From the NCBI GenBank assembly GCA_947034895.1, contig OX344763.1, positions 39,059,025-39,123,024 on the forward strand: a stretch of DNA of 64,000 nucleotides, read 5' to 3'. The DNA comes from Rhytidiadelphus loreus (taxonomy: Eukaryota > Streptophyta > Bryopsida > Hypnales > Hylocomiaceae). Positions 61,934 through 64,000 of the stretch are shown here, in pieces. How positions within the stretch are numbered: the first letter of the stretch is position 1; each line of letters begins with the position of its first letter. The position numbers and the translations under genes were made by a program. The notes beneath the pieces were generated by a model. It did no database searches, had not been told where the DNA came from, and was given only the letters and a program-made list of their open reading frames with translations.

Positions 61934-63890
61934 TGATATACTTCTCTGTGTGTTTTTGAAGGGAAGAACTCCAATGCAACAAACAAGTCCGCTCCCGATT
62001 TTCCATTTTCTGATTGGCAGAGCCACTACCATAGATGATACGAACCGCATTCCAATTGGCCATAGCACTATTGGCCATAAACCCCTTGAAGTTTGGGTTT
62101 TCTATTCCGTGTCGTGACATGACAACATTCAAACATTTCTAAAAAAGCACTTGAATCTCGGTATCTTCTGATTACATATCGCATGTGGAAATGGTCATCA
62201 CCTTTTTGTACTCGGGGTCATACACGTGGCAAGCCATTGTGGTCGAGTCCTTCACACGCTTCACGTGGTCAAACATCATCCACGCATTCTGTAGATTCCC
62301 TCCTGGTTGCATGCAGTTCACCAGATCCACTCCACTCCCAGATCCTTCTGTAAACATCTTGAAAATGTACACCTTCTCCTTCCCTTGTTCAGGGAAAACG
62401 CTGTCGTAAATGAATTCGAACTTTGCCTCATTTTTCATGGTCATAATGTTGTCGATGACGCCTCCACGATTATTTGAACGGAATGAAGATATCACGTTGC
62501 GGATGTTCGGACTGCTTAAGTACTCAAAGTGGTCCATGACCTCTTCTAGTTCTTGTCCTTTCAACATCTTCTTCTCTCCCTCCTCATTGTGAAACAAATA
62601 GGTTGTTAGGAAATCTTTACTAGCAGAGAGAGCAATTGCGGAGTTAGTAGCCAGAGGTGTTTTGGCCACCTGCTCCACAATGAGTCCACACATCTTCTCT
62701 GCAGAGTCTCTGTACATGCCTTTTGCTACCAGATGACAATGATCTCCGATATGAATAGTAGCTCTACTCATTTTTGGATTATCACTACAACAATAGTAAA
62801 TTCTAGCACTGCATGTTCTCAGACACGTAGGTGTAACTTTGCAAAGCTTACAAACTAACGTGCAATCTTTGGGAGCAGTATCCCCTATTGCAAAAGGAAA
62901 GGTAGTACACCTGGTCTATTCTGTTTCATTGCGTTTTTTCGTCCTGTTCAAGTAATCGCACATTGGATTCACACAAGCAAGATGACCAGTGCAATATGAC
63001 TTATGGAACTTTAAGTTATCATAGTTGTGGATATTCGTAGTCAGAAGTTTGCACCAAGGATGCCCATCATAGCGCTTGTCCATCCCTTCTAAGTTCTTGG
63101 CTGCAGAGGAAGAAGAAGATGACCGGCATGGAGGCAACTCGAAGATGACATCACCATTGAATATTGGTGGAAGAAATTGCACATGATGGTGTTCCACAGC
63201 ATTTAGGTCCATCATGGACAATTCATTTCGAGATCGATGCATTGTGGCTAGTCTCTTCAAACACTCCATAATGCTTACTCTATCGGTTGGAGATGGATGC
63301 AACGAAGGACGTGAAAATAAGGACGGCAACTGACTTTGTGAAGGGGTACTACAGATTGACTTCATAAGAGTCATTTCCACCAAGGGAGTGTGGATAGAGC
63401 TTGTTTTCTTCTAAAGAATGAAGTCAGGAGACTCTCCTTCTAATTCACTAGATATTTCTATGATTGGATCTAATTTCTCAAGTTTCACCTTCCTGAGTAC
63501 TACGTGTTTTGGAAAGACCGGTTGAACTTCATGAGGTGGACTAGGTGAAACGGCGTGTGCGACATAAGGCATGTCTACTGTTGAATTATTAAATTGGCGG
63601 CTAAGAATCTCAGTAGAGGCAGCTAGAATAGAAAGAAGAAGCCCGTATGCTCTATAGTTTCCGGGAGCAAGGTACCAGCACTGCGTTTTGTCTTCCACAC
63701 TCCTCAAAACAGGAATAGATTGTTGTAACTGACCTGATTCAAACCTCTTTTCTTCTTCAACATAGATGGAGTCTTCTACAAATTTGAAACGGACATGGAG
63801 AAGGTGTGATAGAACTCTAGCATGTCCTCCATCATCTAATGGAAACACAATAGGGACCTCATGTCCATCTACTCGAATGCAAGCCATCAT
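61934..63890 (-). pseudogene. SWIM zinc-finger transposase-like gene, 5' half
   Basis: A single frame runs from Met at 63890 to the copia insertion at 61934, interrupted by stops at 63411 (TAG), 62916 (TAG), 62172 (TAA) and about 62141 (TAG). Between them the protein-like sequence is continuous. It has an N-terminal domain with ELEGESPDF, a CTGHLACVNPMC segment and a Cys-rich zinc-binding stretch (CKLCKVTPTCLRTC) near 62850. The DHC...H region and a mixed alpha/beta block containing KGFMANSAMANWNA and ERTCLLHW follow, resembling a transposase core. The reading frame resumes exactly on the other side of the copia element once one target copy is ignored. I infer a transposase-derived gene that is now dead. 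Confidence 0.65.
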
Positions 63891-64000
63891 GTGTATACGT
63901 AGAGGAACTTCTAGGGAAAACGTCAGTGCATTCTACGTGGGAGATGAGATACAACAAAACTTCTGGAGTATGCTATTCCCTCCCTTCTCTTTATAGTTGC

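Noticed and set aside
1..64000. CRISPR arrays, bacterial operons or phage genes
   Set aside because: No spaced identical repeats or bacterial gene organisation are present. The window is intron-bearing plant nuclear DNA.

Overview
This is plant nuclear DNA. The evidence is spliceosomal GT-AG introns, plant-specific versions of the protein families (a PX-PH phospholipase D zeta and a type II metacaspase), TTTAGGG telomere-type motifs, a Ty1/copia element with tRNA-iMet-like priming, and tRNA-derived SINEs. I cannot fix the species. A bacterial GlnT-type glutamine synthetase, a Tc1-like transposon and TTAA/CCC-ended elements make a non-seed land plant (bryophyte or lycophyte grade) my best guess, which is inference. 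Genes are moderately GC-rich islands. The DNA between them is AT-rich and made largely of decayed repeats.

Layout. 1-5.1 kb: decayed repeats, including a TTAA/CCC-ended element and a 60-nt-arm hairpin. 5.1-8.5 kb: a four-exon 2-oxoglutarate/Fe(II) dioxygenase gene (minus). 8.5-14.9 kb: tandem duplications, a 35-bp-arm hairpin and another TTAA/CCC element. 15.0-15.7 kb: a probable chloroplast membrane protein (minus). 19.1-21.8 kb: a four-exon type II metacaspase (minus) with a minisatellite in its last intron. 23.5-27.3 kb: a two-exon PLD zeta (minus). 27.6-30.4 kb: an inverted-repeat insertion, a MITE and a SINE with clear target duplications. 30.4-37.1 kb: AT-rich repeats ending in two adjacent short TTAA/CCC elements. 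37.9-38.4 kb: a small unrecognised coiled-coil gene (plus). 39.3-45.4 kb: a 13-exon GlnT-type glutamine synthetase (minus). 45.7-53.6 kb: repeats and a decayed Tc1-like transposon. 53.7-63.9 kb: a broken SWIM zinc-finger transposase-like gene (minus), split by a 6.4-kb copia element inserted in its coding sequence in the same orientation.

The five recognisable or probable host genes and the small plus-strand gene show no operon-like or pathway link. The repeats share one striking property: nearly every inactivating change I could place in the copia, SWIM and Tc1 genes can be explained by a single C-to-T or G-to-A transition, as expected from decay of methylated cytosine. The copia element has nearly identical LTRs, an exact 5-bp target duplication, and several nonsense codons.
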